DNA of 10,342 bases from Neisseriaceae bacterium (GTDB lineage: Bacteria; Pseudomonadota; Gammaproteobacteria; Burkholderiales; UBA11063). The translations under genes and the position numbers were made by a program. The stretch covers positions 1-10,342 of the forward strand of contig CANEUJ010000050.1 in NCBI GenBank assembly GCA_947441745.1. Reading direction: 5' to 3'. Numbering within the stretch: the first letter of the stretch is position 1; each line of letters starts with the position of its first letter. Positions 1 to 7,315 of the stretch are shown one piece after another. The notes under the pieces are model-generated. The model had not been told where the DNA came from. It ran no database searches and saw only the letters and a list, made by a program, of their open reading frames with translations.

Positions 1-182
1 CTATTATATGCTTGAGAGCCCTGGTAAGATGTATTGGCATCATCTGATGCTATTTGGGAGGCTGATATATTGCGGGATTCGATTTTACCTGAGGAGCTAC
101 CGTTAGCATGATTACCAGCAGTTGAGTTGCAGCCGCCCAAAATGACTAGTAATGATATTGTAATTATTATTCGAGCTCTCAT
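1..182 (-). CDS. Predicted lipoprotein, N-terminal part (runs off left edge)
   Basis: A reading frame starts at ATG 182-180 and stays open for 60 codons to the window edge, so only the N-terminus is visible. It begins with a short basic stretch (MRAR), then a hydrophobic segment ending in the lipobox L-G-G-C, with Cys18 as the predicted lipidation site. This is a classic signal peptidase II signal. The residue after Cys is Asn, not Asp, so sorting to the outer membrane is more likely than retention in the inner membrane, if the enterobacterial rule applies. The mature part seen is rich in Ser, Ala, Asn and Gly and looks like a flexible linker. A good Shine-Dalgarno AGGAG lies 6 nt before the ATG. 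The gene is divergent from the membrane protein gene at 383. The family cannot be named from this fragment. Confidence 0.8.
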   Translation of the reverse strand, partial: MRARIIITISLLVILGGCNSTAGNHANGSSSGKIESRNISASQIASDDANTSYQGSQAYN

Positions 183-327
183 GGCTTACTCCTATTGTTA
201 AACTAATGTGTGATTTGAACATAAATTACACTGTACTTAATACCCCACAAAACAGTAAGTAAAAACATTATGCTTTTTATTGATACAATAATTTTTACTT
301 TTCTAGTATAATAGAGCTATCAAAAGC

Positions 328-356
328 TTCACATTTGGAGTATTTTCTCGCATAAT
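328..356 (+). promoter_or_regulatory. Candidate sigma-70 promoter for the membrane protein gene
   Basis: TTCACA (328-333) and CATAAT (351-356) each match the consensus hexamers at five of six positions and are separated by the ideal 17 bp. Transcription would begin near 363, giving a leader of about 20 nt that still contains the AGGA ribosome binding site at 372-375. A second -10-like element, TATAAT at 307-312 (within TAGTATAATA), lies further upstream but has no convincing -35 at a proper distance. The region is very AT-rich, so chance matches are a real risk. Confidence 0.45.
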
Positions 357-382
357 ATATTTCTTCGTGCTAGGATAAAGTA

Positions 383-1060
383 ATGCAGAACATCATAAAA
401 CTATCACTGAACTTCAAATTAATTATTTTCTTAGTTATTCTTGAAGTTTTAACTATACCAATTGTTGCAATAACAAATAGTATTGTTGTTAATAATCCAA
501 TCTATCTACTTATAATAGGATTTGTTGCAGGAGCATTAGCAATATTAGTGATTTTGAAATTAATTGAAACACCAATAAAGAGATTCTTTTCAAAAGAATT
601 GAATGTCGAAATTATTAAAGTTAACGGCAGTTTATATATAGGTTTATTATCTGGGTTTTTATTAATGTTTATGTTTTTTACACAAGAGATTGTTATTCAC
701 TTCACCAATAATGATTATATAGTAGGTTTAGTTTCTGCATTTTTTAGTGTGGGTGTTACTTTAATTATATATAGGATTATGTTGCATTTATTTAATTATG
801 GTATTAAAATTACAACCTCTAATAATCAAGTGCTTACGCTTACAGTAGATTATCGCGATATTATCATAATTACTCTTTTATTCACTCTATACGAAACCAT
901 TGCCTCTCCATTATCAATTATATGGCTACCACATATTTCCCATAGGCTACTATGGGGCATATTATCAGGAATAGTTTCAGGAGTAAGTGGTGGATTACCA
1001 TTAATTCTCATAAGCCATTTAACTGGCTACAAAATTCAATTAAGATTATATTCTAGATAA
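383..1060 (+). CDS. Hypothetical multi-pass inner-membrane protein
   Basis: This 225-residue protein is not recognised as a member of any family I know. It is strongly hydrophobic, with about six predicted membrane helices near residues 11-31, 38-61, 83-105, 112-134, 158-181 and 189-213. The loops are short. A basic/acidic stretch at 63-80 (PIKRFFSKELNVEIIK) and a polar stretch at 140-158 separate the helices in pairs. The last helix is glycine- and serine-rich (SGIVSGVSGG at 195-204), which suggests tight helix packing. No ATPase, transporter signature or catalytic motif is visible. The ATG at 383 is preceded by AGGA with 7 nt spacing, which supports this start. It is the only clear plus-strand gene in the window, and its last 15 bp overlap the 3' end of the convergent TIGR01777 gene. 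A small integral membrane protein or permease-like subunit is possible, but no function should be assigned. Confidence 0.82.
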   Translation: MQNIIKLSLNFKLIIFLVILEVLTIPIVAITNSIVVNNPIYLLIIGFVAGALAILVILKLIETPIKRFFSKELNVEIIKVNGSLYIGLLSGFLLMFMFFTQEIVIHFTNNDYIVGLVSAFFSVGVTLIIYRIMLHLFNYGIKITTSNNQVLTLTVDYRDIIIITLLFTLYETIASPLSIIWLPHISHRLLWGILSGIVSGVSGGLPLILISHLTGYKIQLRLYSR

Positions 1061-1942
1061 TTTAATATCTTTTAAGCATGACTCAATATCTGAGTAAGTA
1101 AATTTAAAGTTATGTTCTTGAAGCTTCAGTGGAACCACCTTCTGCCCTGATAGTAATAACTCGCACCCCATCTGCCCAAACAATAGCTTTATAGCAAACT
1201 TTGGTAAATTAAACCAACAACGCTTGTTATATACCCGACTAATTGTATGAATTAAGTTTTTATAGCTAATGATTTCTGGTGATACCAGATTAATCGCACC
1301 AGTAATATCACGCTTATTAATTAAAAAACCAATTGCATCACACAAATCAGTGATACTAATATAACAAAAAGGCCAAGATCCATCACTAATACCACTACCA
1401 ACTCCTAATTTAAACGGTAATAGTATTTTATTCAATGCTCCGCCATGCCCAGATAATACTACTCCAAAACGCATATTAACTACACGCCCTAAATAATCAA
1501 ATGTGGCAGTCTCCCATTTTTTAGTTATCTCTTCACTAAAACTGGTATAATGATTATAATCTAGCTTAGTATATTCGCTATATATTTGATTATCTTGAGG
1601 GTAAATGCCAATTGCACTAGCACATAGTAAATCAGGTTTATTTGGCAATTGATTCAGAATAGTTACTAAAATTTTGGTTGTGGTAATGCGACTATCTAAA
1701 ACCTCTTGTTTTCTTTTTTCACTCCAACGCTTATCCCCAATATTCGCACCACTTAAGTGAATCACTGCTGTAGCTTTGGACAAGAGCATTGGATTAGCCT
1801 TAATATCATCAAAGCTATAAGTATTTAGGCTTGGATTACTTTTACGTGAGATTAAAATAAACTCAAATCTATCACTATAATGCTTTTGTAACTGCATAGC
1901 AATAAAACCACTGGCTCCAGTAATAGCAATAATTGGTTTCAT
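1046..1942 (-). CDS. TIGR01777 family NAD(P)-binding epimerase-like protein (YfcH-like)
   Basis: This is an atypical short-chain dehydrogenase/epimerase of the YfcH/TIGR01777 family, whose substrate is unknown. With the start chosen here it is 298 residues, the usual family length. Visible motifs are the Rossmann glycine motif TGASGFI (8-14), HLSGANI (62-68), RFGVVLS (158-164), and the family C-terminal block with GQMGCELLLSGQKVVPLKL (256-274, DUF1731-like). Two family segments look divergent: the usual SAxGYYG is SAIGIYP (109-115), and the usual W-I-H-x-x-D segment reads FCYISITDL (192-200). The ATG at 1942-1940 is preferred because AGGTG lies 5 nt upstream; an in-frame TTG at 1963 adds seven residues and has no such support. 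It follows ilvC by 21 bp and probably sits at the tail of the same transcript, although no link to branched-chain amino acids is known for the family. Confidence 0.9.
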   Translation of the reverse strand: MKPIIAITGASGFIAMQLQKHYSDRFEFILISRKSNPSLNTYSFDDIKANPMLLSKATAVIHLSGANIGDKRWSEKRKQEVLDSRITTTKILVTILNQLPNKPDLLCASAIGIYPQDNQIYSEYTKLDYNHYTSFSEEITKKWETATFDYLGRVVNMRFGVVLSGHGGALNKILLPFKLGVGSGISDGSWPFCYISITDLCDAIGFLINKRDITGAINLVSPEIISYKNLIHTISRVYNKRCWFNLPKFAIKLLFGQMGCELLLSGQKVVPLKLQEHNFKFTYSDIESCLKDIKLSRI

Positions 1943-1963
1943 AATTTCACCTGACTTAAACAA

Positions 1964-3010
1964 CTACTGGCGTTCAGGGCGAAGCTCTCGCACTTTAGCC
2001 CCAGTTTGCCACATTTCACTATTATGAATTTCATCTAACTCTTTTTGTAGCTTTTCACGATAATCAGATTCACTATTTAGCTTAATTGAACGATCAGCTT
2101 CAGCACCACTTACAACACTTTCGTATAACGAATCAAAAACTGGCTCTACCGCTTTTTTAAACTTATCTTTCCAGTCAAGAGCTCCACGTTGTGCTGTAGT
2201 TGAACAATTTGCAAACATCCAATCCATACCATGCTCACCTATTAGCGGTATAAGACTTTGAGTTGCTTCTTCTACTGTTTCATTAAATGCCTCTGATGGC
2301 GAATGTCCATGCTTACGCAGTAAATTATATTGAGCTTCCATCAAGCCAGCAATAGCCCCCATTAAAGCACCACGCTCACCCACTAAATCACTTGTAACTT
2401 CACTTTGAAAATCAGTCTTAAATAAAAACCCTGAACCAATACCAACCCCTATAGCACATGCTATATCATACGCATTTCCTGTTGCATCTTGATGTACTGC
2501 ATAGCTTGAGTTAATTCCACGACCTTCAAGAAAATTTTGACGTACAGAGCGACCAGATCCCTTTGGTGCAACTAAAACAACATTAATATCTTTAGAAGGA
2601 ACGATTTTAGTTTTATCCGCATACGCAATTCCAAAACCATGAGAAAAGCATAATGTCTTACCTTTGGTTAAATATTTGGAAATCGATGGCCAAACACTAA
2701 TTTGGGCGGCATCAGATAAAAGATAACAAATTATTGTACCTTTGGCTGCTGCTTCTTCAATCTCAAATAAGGTCTCACCAGGAACGAAACCATCTTTTAT
2801 TGCTTTGTCCCAAGTAGCTGAATTTTTGCGTTGTCCAATAATAACATTTAAGCCATTATCACGTGAATTAAGTGCCTGAGCTGGGCCTTGTACTCCATAG
2901 CCTATAATAGCTATAGTTTCATTTTTTAAAGTCTCAAGAGCCTTATTTAAAGGAAACTCATCACGAGTTACTACGTCTTCATTACACCCACCAAAATTAA
3001 TTTGAGCCAT
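1964..3010 (-). CDS. ilvC: Ketol-acid reductoisomerase (Bacteroidetes/fungal-type)
   Basis: It catalyses Mg2+-dependent alkyl migration and NAD(P)H reduction of 2-acetolactate and 2-aceto-2-hydroxybutanoate to the dihydroxy acids, the second common step to valine and isoleucine. At 348 residues it is the short form, with one helical C-terminal domain instead of the duplicated domain of E. coli IlvC (about 490). Seen: Rossmann motif GYGVQG (37-42); GQRKNS (59-64), whose Arg, Lys and Ser suggest NADPH preference; SHG with His124; APKGSG with Lys150; metal ligands Asp208 and Glu212 in DLVGERG; Glu244 and Glu248 in ETVEEATQSL; and Ser270. The motifs GRGINSSYAV, HSPSEAFNETVEEATQSL and a C-terminus near VRELRPE closely resemble my recollection of fungal Ilv5 and Bacteroidetes enzymes. 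The start ATG has AAGG about 9 nt upstream. It lies 25 bp after ilvE. Confidence 0.97.
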   Translation of the reverse strand: MAQINFGGCNEDVVTRDEFPLNKALETLKNETIAIIGYGVQGPAQALNSRDNGLNVIIGQRKNSATWDKAIKDGFVPGETLFEIEEAAAKGTIICYLLSDAAQISVWPSISKYLTKGKTLCFSHGFGIAYADKTKIVPSKDINVVLVAPKGSGRSVRQNFLEGRGINSSYAVHQDATGNAYDIACAIGVGIGSGFLFKTDFQSEVTSDLVGERGALMGAIAGLMEAQYNLLRKHGHSPSEAFNETVEEATQSLIPLIGEHGMDWMFANCSTTAQRGALDWKDKFKKAVEPVFDSLYESVVSGAEADRSIKLNSESDYREKLQKELDEIHNSEMWQTGAKVRELRPERQ

Positions 3011-3035
3011 TTTCTTCTACCTTTTTGAAATACAA

Positions 3036-3956
3036 TTAAATACTAACCTTCGTACACCAGCTACTATATTTATAAACTTGTCCATGAACCGTTGCAAAAT
3101 ATTCTTTTTGTAAGAGGCTACTTAATTTACCGATCTTACCATCCCCTATTGTTCTTCTATCAATAGAACTAACCCACGCAACTTGACAACCTGTTCCAGT
3201 TAAAAAAACCTCATCAGAAACATAGAGCTCACTTCTATCAATACTTCTCTCAATTACTTTAATCCCCATATCTGTTGCAATTTGGATCACGGTTCTACGG
3301 GTAATACCTTCTAGAACATCATCTGTAATAGGAGGTGTAACCAAAAAACCATCACGAATAATAAATATGTTTTCAGCTGAACCTTCACTAACATTACCAT
3401 TTTCACTTAATAATATCGCTTCATCAAAGCCATTATCATTAGCTTCTTTTCTTGCCAACGCCGAATTCATATATGTACCCGAAAATTTCCCACGTGATGG
3501 AATTGAATTATCACTAACACGCCTCCATGAAGATACCATTAGGTTCAAGCCTTTATCAACTGGTAAATACTCTTCCAAAGGAATCATATATAAGGCAAAA
3601 GATAATTCTACATTAGCCAAATTTGGCCCTAATTTGGTATTACCAACATATGCAAATGGTCTAAAGTATGAATTACAATTTGGAGCATTTTTAATTAATA
3701 ACTCTTTATGAATTTCAACTAACTCTTCTACAGTATATGGAAATGTACAACCCAAAATTGCAACTGATGATATAAAACGTTTATAATGATCATTTAGCCT
3801 AAACACAGAAATACTATTGTCAGATTTATTGTAATACCCACGGATACCACCAAATACTCCCGTACCGTATTGAAGAGCATTAGTCATAATCGATACTTTT
3901 GCATCAGCAAGATTCGTTATTTTACCTTCAAAGAATGCATATTTAAAATCTGCCAT
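3036..3956 (-). CDS. ilvE: Branched-chain amino acid aminotransferase
   Basis: This is a PLP-dependent class IV aminotransferase that transfers an amino group from glutamate to the 2-oxoacids of valine, isoleucine and leucine in the last biosynthetic step, in the cytoplasm. Its 306 residues match the usual IlvE length (E. coli, 309). Seen: the N-terminal ALQYGTGVFGGIRGY block (27-41), the likely Schiff-base Lys157 in SRGKFSGTYMNSALA, the SEGSAENIF motif (190-198) with Glu191, Glu195 and Asn196, DDVLEGITRRTV (212-223) and the phosphate-binding-type LTGTGCQVAWV (252-262). Together these fit the branched-chain type better than D-amino acid transaminase or aminodeoxychorismate lyase, and the gene's position inside the ilv cluster agrees. 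The ATG is preceded by AAGGTG with 5 nt spacing. It lies 28 bp after ilvD and 25 bp before ilvC. Confidence 0.95.
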   Translation of the reverse strand: MADFKYAFFEGKITNLADAKVSIMTNALQYGTGVFGGIRGYYNKSDNSISVFRLNDHYKRFISSVAILGCTFPYTVEELVEIHKELLIKNAPNCNSYFRPFAYVGNTKLGPNLANVELSFALYMIPLEEYLPVDKGLNLMVSSWRRVSDNSIPSRGKFSGTYMNSALARKEANDNGFDEAILLSENGNVSEGSAENIFIIRDGFLVTPPITDDVLEGITRRTVIQIATDMGIKVIERSIDRSELYVSDEVFLTGTGCQVAWVSSIDRRTIGDGKIGKLSSLLQKEYFATVHGQVYKYSSWCTKVSI

Positions 3957-3984
3957 CGAACACCTTTCTATATTTCTTAATTAT

Positions 3985-5700
3985 TTAACTTGTGTACGCA
4001 CCAACAGATGCACACGCAACTAAGCGTGCATATTTCGCCAAAACACCACGTTTATATTTAAGCTTTGGAGCTCTCCAATCAACCAAACGCCTTTTAATTT
4101 CTTCTTTTGATAATTCAAGATCAAGCATTCTTTTTGTAATATCAATATTTATAATATCACCTTCACCAACTATTGCTAAAAGCCCACCATTATATGCTTC
4201 AGGCGATACATGACCGATCATAATTCCATGTGTTCCCCCTGAAAACCTTCCATCAGTGACTAAAGCAACATCTTTACCTAAGCCAGCCCCCATTAAAGCA
4301 GATGATGGAGATAACATTTCACGCATACCAGGGCCCCCCTTAGGACCTTCATAGCGAATTACTATTACATCACCTTTATTTATCATACCGTCTAGTATTG
4401 CAGTTAGTGCATCTTCTTCACAATCAAATACTCTAGCAGGGCCACGATGTTGTAGTACTTCTTTACCTGATAGTTTTAGAACAGAACCATCTGAGGCAAG
4501 GTTACCTCTTAGAATTAAAATATGTTTGCTCGGAGGTGCAAGCGGTTTATCAACTGGTAAAATCACATCTTGATTAGTTGGTAAATCTATTATACTTTCC
4601 AGATTTTCAGCGACAGTCTTTCCAGTTACAGTCAGACAATCACCATGAATTAGACCATGCTTATACAGGTGTTTCATAACAAGAGGAATACCACCAATCT
4701 TAGATAAATCATTCATTACATATTTACCAAATGGTTTAAAATCACCTATAAGTGGTACTTTCGCACCAATTGTCTCAAAATCATCGATACTAAGCTCTAC
4801 CTCAGCCTCATGAGCTAGAGATAGTAGGTGTAAAACTGCATTAGTTGAGCCACCTAAAGCCATAACTACAGTTATAGCATTTTCAAAAGCCTTCCTTGTC
4901 ATAATATCACGAACACGAATACCTTTTTCTAATAAGACTTTAAGTGCCTTTACCGAGTTTATGCAATCAGCATACTTTGCATCAGAAATTTTATTATTTT
5001 CATCAACCGCAGAATTACTTGCACTACCTGGCAAACTCATACCTATTGCTTCTAGAGCTGATGCCATAGTATTTGCGGTAAACATCCCACCACAAGCACC
5101 ATTTCCAGGGCAAGAATGACATTCAATTTCATATAACTCTTCATCATTCATTTTACCAGCACTATGATTCCCAACAGCTTCAAAAATACTCACAACTGTT
5201 AGATCTTTACCATGCAATTTACCAGGTAGAATTGATCCACCATATAAAGTAATTCCAATACTATTATTTCTGGCTAATGGAATTAAGGATGCAGGGATAG
5301 TTTTATCACAACCTGATAGAGCAATAATTCCATCTGAAGCATAAGCTTCATGCATAGTTTCAATACAATCAGCAATTAATTCACGAGATACCAGCGAATA
5401 TTTCATCCCCTCCATACCATTAGTCTGACCATCAGTTACAACTGGAGTACCAAATAATACAGATTTACCCAAAGATGCTTTAATTTCAGAACATATCACA
5501 TCACCCAAATCACGAATATGTGAATTACATGGAGTTATATCAGTATAAGGACATGCAACAGTAATCAAAGGTTTAGTAAAATCTTCATCTGTAAACCCAA
5601 CCGCCCTAAGCATAGCTCTAGCAGGAGCACGTCTAATCCAGTCATCTCCTCCAGGAGTTCCTGTCAACATACCACTTCTATGTTTTAGTTCTTTAGTCAT
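3985..5700 (-). CDS. ilvD: Dihydroxy-acid dehydratase
   Basis: This iron-sulfur enzyme dehydrates 2,3-dihydroxy-isovalerate and 2,3-dihydroxy-3-methylvalerate to the 2-oxoacids, the third common step to valine and isoleucine. With the start chosen here it is 571 residues, shorter than E. coli IlvD (616). Three family cysteines are present: Cys58 in TPCNSH, Cys131 in GCDKTIPASL and Cys203 in CPGNGACGGMFTANTM. The C-terminal GRFSGGTHG motif includes Ser487, the likely catalytic base. VTDGQTNGMEGMKYSL (88-103) and EGPKGGPGMREM (451-462) are also typical. The sequence style (CPGxGACGG followed by LP-S-S) recalls the [2Fe-2S] dehydratases, but cluster type cannot be proven here. The ATG at 5700 is preferred: GAAGG lies 5 nt upstream, whereas an in-frame GTG at 5706 overlaps that ribosome binding site. 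It lies 17 bp after ilvA. Confidence 0.97.
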   Translation of the reverse strand: MTKELKHRSGMLTGTPGGDDWIRRAPARAMLRAVGFTDEDFTKPLITVACPYTDITPCNSHIRDLGDVICSEIKASLGKSVLFGTPVVTDGQTNGMEGMKYSLVSRELIADCIETMHEAYASDGIIALSGCDKTIPASLIPLARNNSIGITLYGGSILPGKLHGKDLTVVSIFEAVGNHSAGKMNDEELYEIECHSCPGNGACGGMFTANTMASALEAIGMSLPGSASNSAVDENNKISDAKYADCINSVKALKVLLEKGIRVRDIMTRKAFENAITVVMALGGSTNAVLHLLSLAHEAEVELSIDDFETIGAKVPLIGDFKPFGKYVMNDLSKIGGIPLVMKHLYKHGLIHGDCLTVTGKTVAENLESIIDLPTNQDVILPVDKPLAPPSKHILILRGNLASDGSVLKLSGKEVLQHRGPARVFDCEEDALTAILDGMINKGDVIVIRYEGPKGGPGMREMLSPSSALMGAGLGKDVALVTDGRFSGGTHGIMIGHVSPEAYNGGLLAIVGEGDIINIDITKRMLDLELSKEEIKRRLVDWRAPKLKYKRGVLAKYARLVACASVGAYTS

Positions 5701-5717
5701 AAACACCTTCTTTTAGT

Positions 5718-6962
5718 TTAAATTATATAACTATATAGTAACTCTTTATCAGATAAAATCCTGTAATTAATACCCGTACTACTTAAACGTTCCAAAAAAG
5801 GTACAAAATCAGTTTTATTTGATAACTCAATCCCAACTAATGCAGCTCCAGCTTCACGGTTAGTTTTTTTCATATACTCAAAACGTACGATATCATCATT
5901 AGGCCCCAATGCATAATCTACAAACTTACGGAGTTGCCCAGGTTTTTGATTAAACTCAACGATCAAATAGTGCTTACGTCCATTATATACTAAGCTACGC
6001 TCCATGACCTCTGGATAGCGTAAAATATCATTATTACCACCGCATAATATACAAACAATTGTTTTACCTTTAATCTCATCTGCGATAATATCAAGAGCCG
6101 AAATCGGTAATGCACCAGCAGGTTCAGCAATAATACCATCATTTTGATAAAGCTCTATCATTGTCGTACATACTTTACCCTCAGGAACTAACACTGTCTT
6201 TGCTAAATTTCTTTTACATATTGCAAAAGTATTGTCGCCAACATTCTTAACTGCTGTTCCATCAACAAATGTATCAATGCTCTGTAGTGGTGTAACTTTC
6301 CCATTTTTGATTGATTCGCTCATACCAGCAGCCCCAAGTGACTCAACACCAATAATCTGTATGTGTTCATTTTTGTGTTTGAAATATGATGAGACCCCCG
6401 AAGCTAATCCACCGCCACCTATTGCAACTACAGCAATATCAATCATGTTTCCAATTTCGTTATAGACTTCGCGAGCAACTGTACCTTGACCACACATCAC
6501 ATTATAATCATTAAAAGGATGCACATATGTTGCATTATGAGATAGACAATACTCTTGAGCGGCATTACTAGCATCATCATATGTATCACCTATCGTTACT
6601 ATCTCAATATATTTCCCACCAAAGCTTCTCACCCGATCAATTTTTTGTAATGGAGTTGATATTGGCATAAAAATAACACCTTTAAGCTCTAAAGCAGCAC
6701 AACTATAAGCAACCCCTTGAGCATGATTACCCGCACTAGCACATACTATTCCTTTTTGCTGCTCTTCTACACTTAAAGCAAATATTCGATTGTATGCTCC
6801 ACGCACTTTAAAAGATCTACAACGTTGCAAATCCTCACGTTTAAGATAAACATTAGCTGAATACTTCTTTGATAAACGTTCCGAATATTCTAATGGTGTA
6901 TTAATTACAATATTTTTAAGGTTACTTGCAGCTTGTTCAATATCTTGTAATTCTAAAATCAT
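5718..6962 (-). CDS. ilvA: Threonine dehydratase, short biosynthetic form
   Basis: This PLP enzyme deaminates L-threonine to 2-oxobutanoate and ammonia, committing threonine to isoleucine. Seen in the 414 residues: the PLP lysine Lys52 in RSFKVRGAYN, SAGNHAQGVAY (76-86), the phosphate-binding GGGGLASG (182-189), AEPAGALP (279-286) and CGGNND (307-312). Residues about 328-414 form one ACT-like C-terminal domain (start HYLIVEFNQKPGQLRKF), which is expected to bind isoleucine. E. coli IlvA (514 residues) has two such domains and catabolic TdcB has none, so this is the roughly 410-420-residue single-domain form familiar from Gram-positives and other groups. The domain and the ilv location argue for the biosynthetic role over serine/threonine catabolism. 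AAGGG lies 11 nt before the ATG, slightly far. It lies 19 bp after ilvH. Confidence 0.95.
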   Translation of the reverse strand: MILELQDIEQAASNLKNIVINTPLEYSERLSKKYSANVYLKREDLQRCRSFKVRGAYNRIFALSVEEQQKGIVCASAGNHAQGVAYSCAALELKGVIFMPISTPLQKIDRVRSFGGKYIEIVTIGDTYDDASNAAQEYCLSHNATYVHPFNDYNVMCGQGTVAREVYNEIGNMIDIAVVAIGGGGLASGVSSYFKHKNEHIQIIGVESLGAAGMSESIKNGKVTPLQSIDTFVDGTAVKNVGDNTFAICKRNLAKTVLVPEGKVCTTMIELYQNDGIIAEPAGALPISALDIIADEIKGKTIVCILCGGNNDILRYPEVMERSLVYNGRKHYLIVEFNQKPGQLRKFVDYALGPNDDIVRFEYMKKTNREAGAALVGIELSNKTDFVPFLERLSSTGINYRILSDKELLYSYII

Positions 6963-6981
6963 AGATCATTTTGCCCTTATA

Positions 6982-7302
6982 TCATAAGCGATCATCAATT
7001 AGCGGTTTTCTTAATAATTTCATCGGCATTTTATCAATAATTTTTACATCAACCAATTCAATAATCTTATTTAACTGCTTGATTAGTAAACCAACTCTAT
7101 CATCGGTAGAATAAACTACCACATTCCAATATGATAAGGGTTCAGAATGTCTTGAAATATTAATATGTTCAATATTAATTCTTAACCGCGAAAACATTCC
7201 AGAAACTCTTTGTAATACAAATAAAGTATTTTGAGTAATAATTGATAATACGTACATGTTTGTATTAACAAACTCATCATATTCATTAAGTCCTGTTTTC
7301 AT
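6982..7302 (-). CDS. ilvH: Acetolactate synthase small (regulatory) subunit, single ACT domain
   Basis: This is the regulatory partner of IlvB; such subunits bind the large subunit, raise its activity and often mediate valine inhibition. The 106 residues contain one ACT domain at about 16-90, aligning with E. coli IlvH from MRRILSV onward (here MYVLSII). RVSGMFSR (32-39) and NIEHINIS (43-50) match RVIGLFSQ and NIESLTV. The protein stops soon after the ACT domain, so the C-terminal domain of typical IlvH (about 160 residues in total) is absent; in size it is closer to E. coli IlvN (96). The ACT glycine equivalent to E. coli IlvH Gly14 is Phe28, while the Asn29 equivalent (Asn43) is kept. TAAGGG overlaps the ilvB stop codon and lies 10 nt before the ATG. 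A later ATG (Met16) has no ribosome binding site. It lies 13 bp after ilvB. ilvN would be an equally fair name. Confidence 0.88.
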   Translation of the reverse strand: MKTGLNEYDEFVNTNMYVLSIITQNTLFVLQRVSGMFSRLRINIEHINISRHSEPLSYWNVVVYSTDDRVGLLIKQLNKIIELVDVKIIDKMPMKLLRKPLIDDRL

Positions 7303-7315
7303 ACATCATCAACCC

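Noticed and set aside
277..291. Hairpin TTATTG-ATA-CAATAA followed by T-rich sequence, considered as a terminator
   Set aside because: The stem is only 6 bp with a single G-C pair and a 3-nt loop, in a divergent intergenic region where neither flanking gene ends. Such AT hairpins are expected by chance here.
183..300. Promoter for the lipoprotein gene on the minus strand
   Set aside because: Several -10-like AT hexamers exist (for example CATAAT and TGTAAT), but none has a convincing -35 at 16-18 bp, so I could not choose one.
1943..1963. TTG start extending the TIGR01777 protein by seven residues
   Set aside because: The ATG at 1942 has AGGTG at 5 nt and begins directly at the Rossmann strand, as in the rest of the family.
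3367..3711. Plus-strand open frame of 114 codons inside ilvE
   Set aside because: It is fully antisense to conserved IlvE coding sequence and has no recognisable domain, so it is a shadow frame.
3992..4213. Plus-strand open frame inside the 3' end of ilvD
   Set aside because: It is antisense to conserved IlvD residues, short and low in information, so it is a shadow frame.
5701..5706. GTG start extending IlvD by two residues
   Set aside because: This codon overlaps the ribosome binding site that serves the ATG at 5700.
6232..6465. Plus-strand open frame inside ilvA
   Set aside because: It is antisense to the conserved PLP-binding region of IlvA. Its proline-rich stretch is the reverse reading of the GGGG motif.
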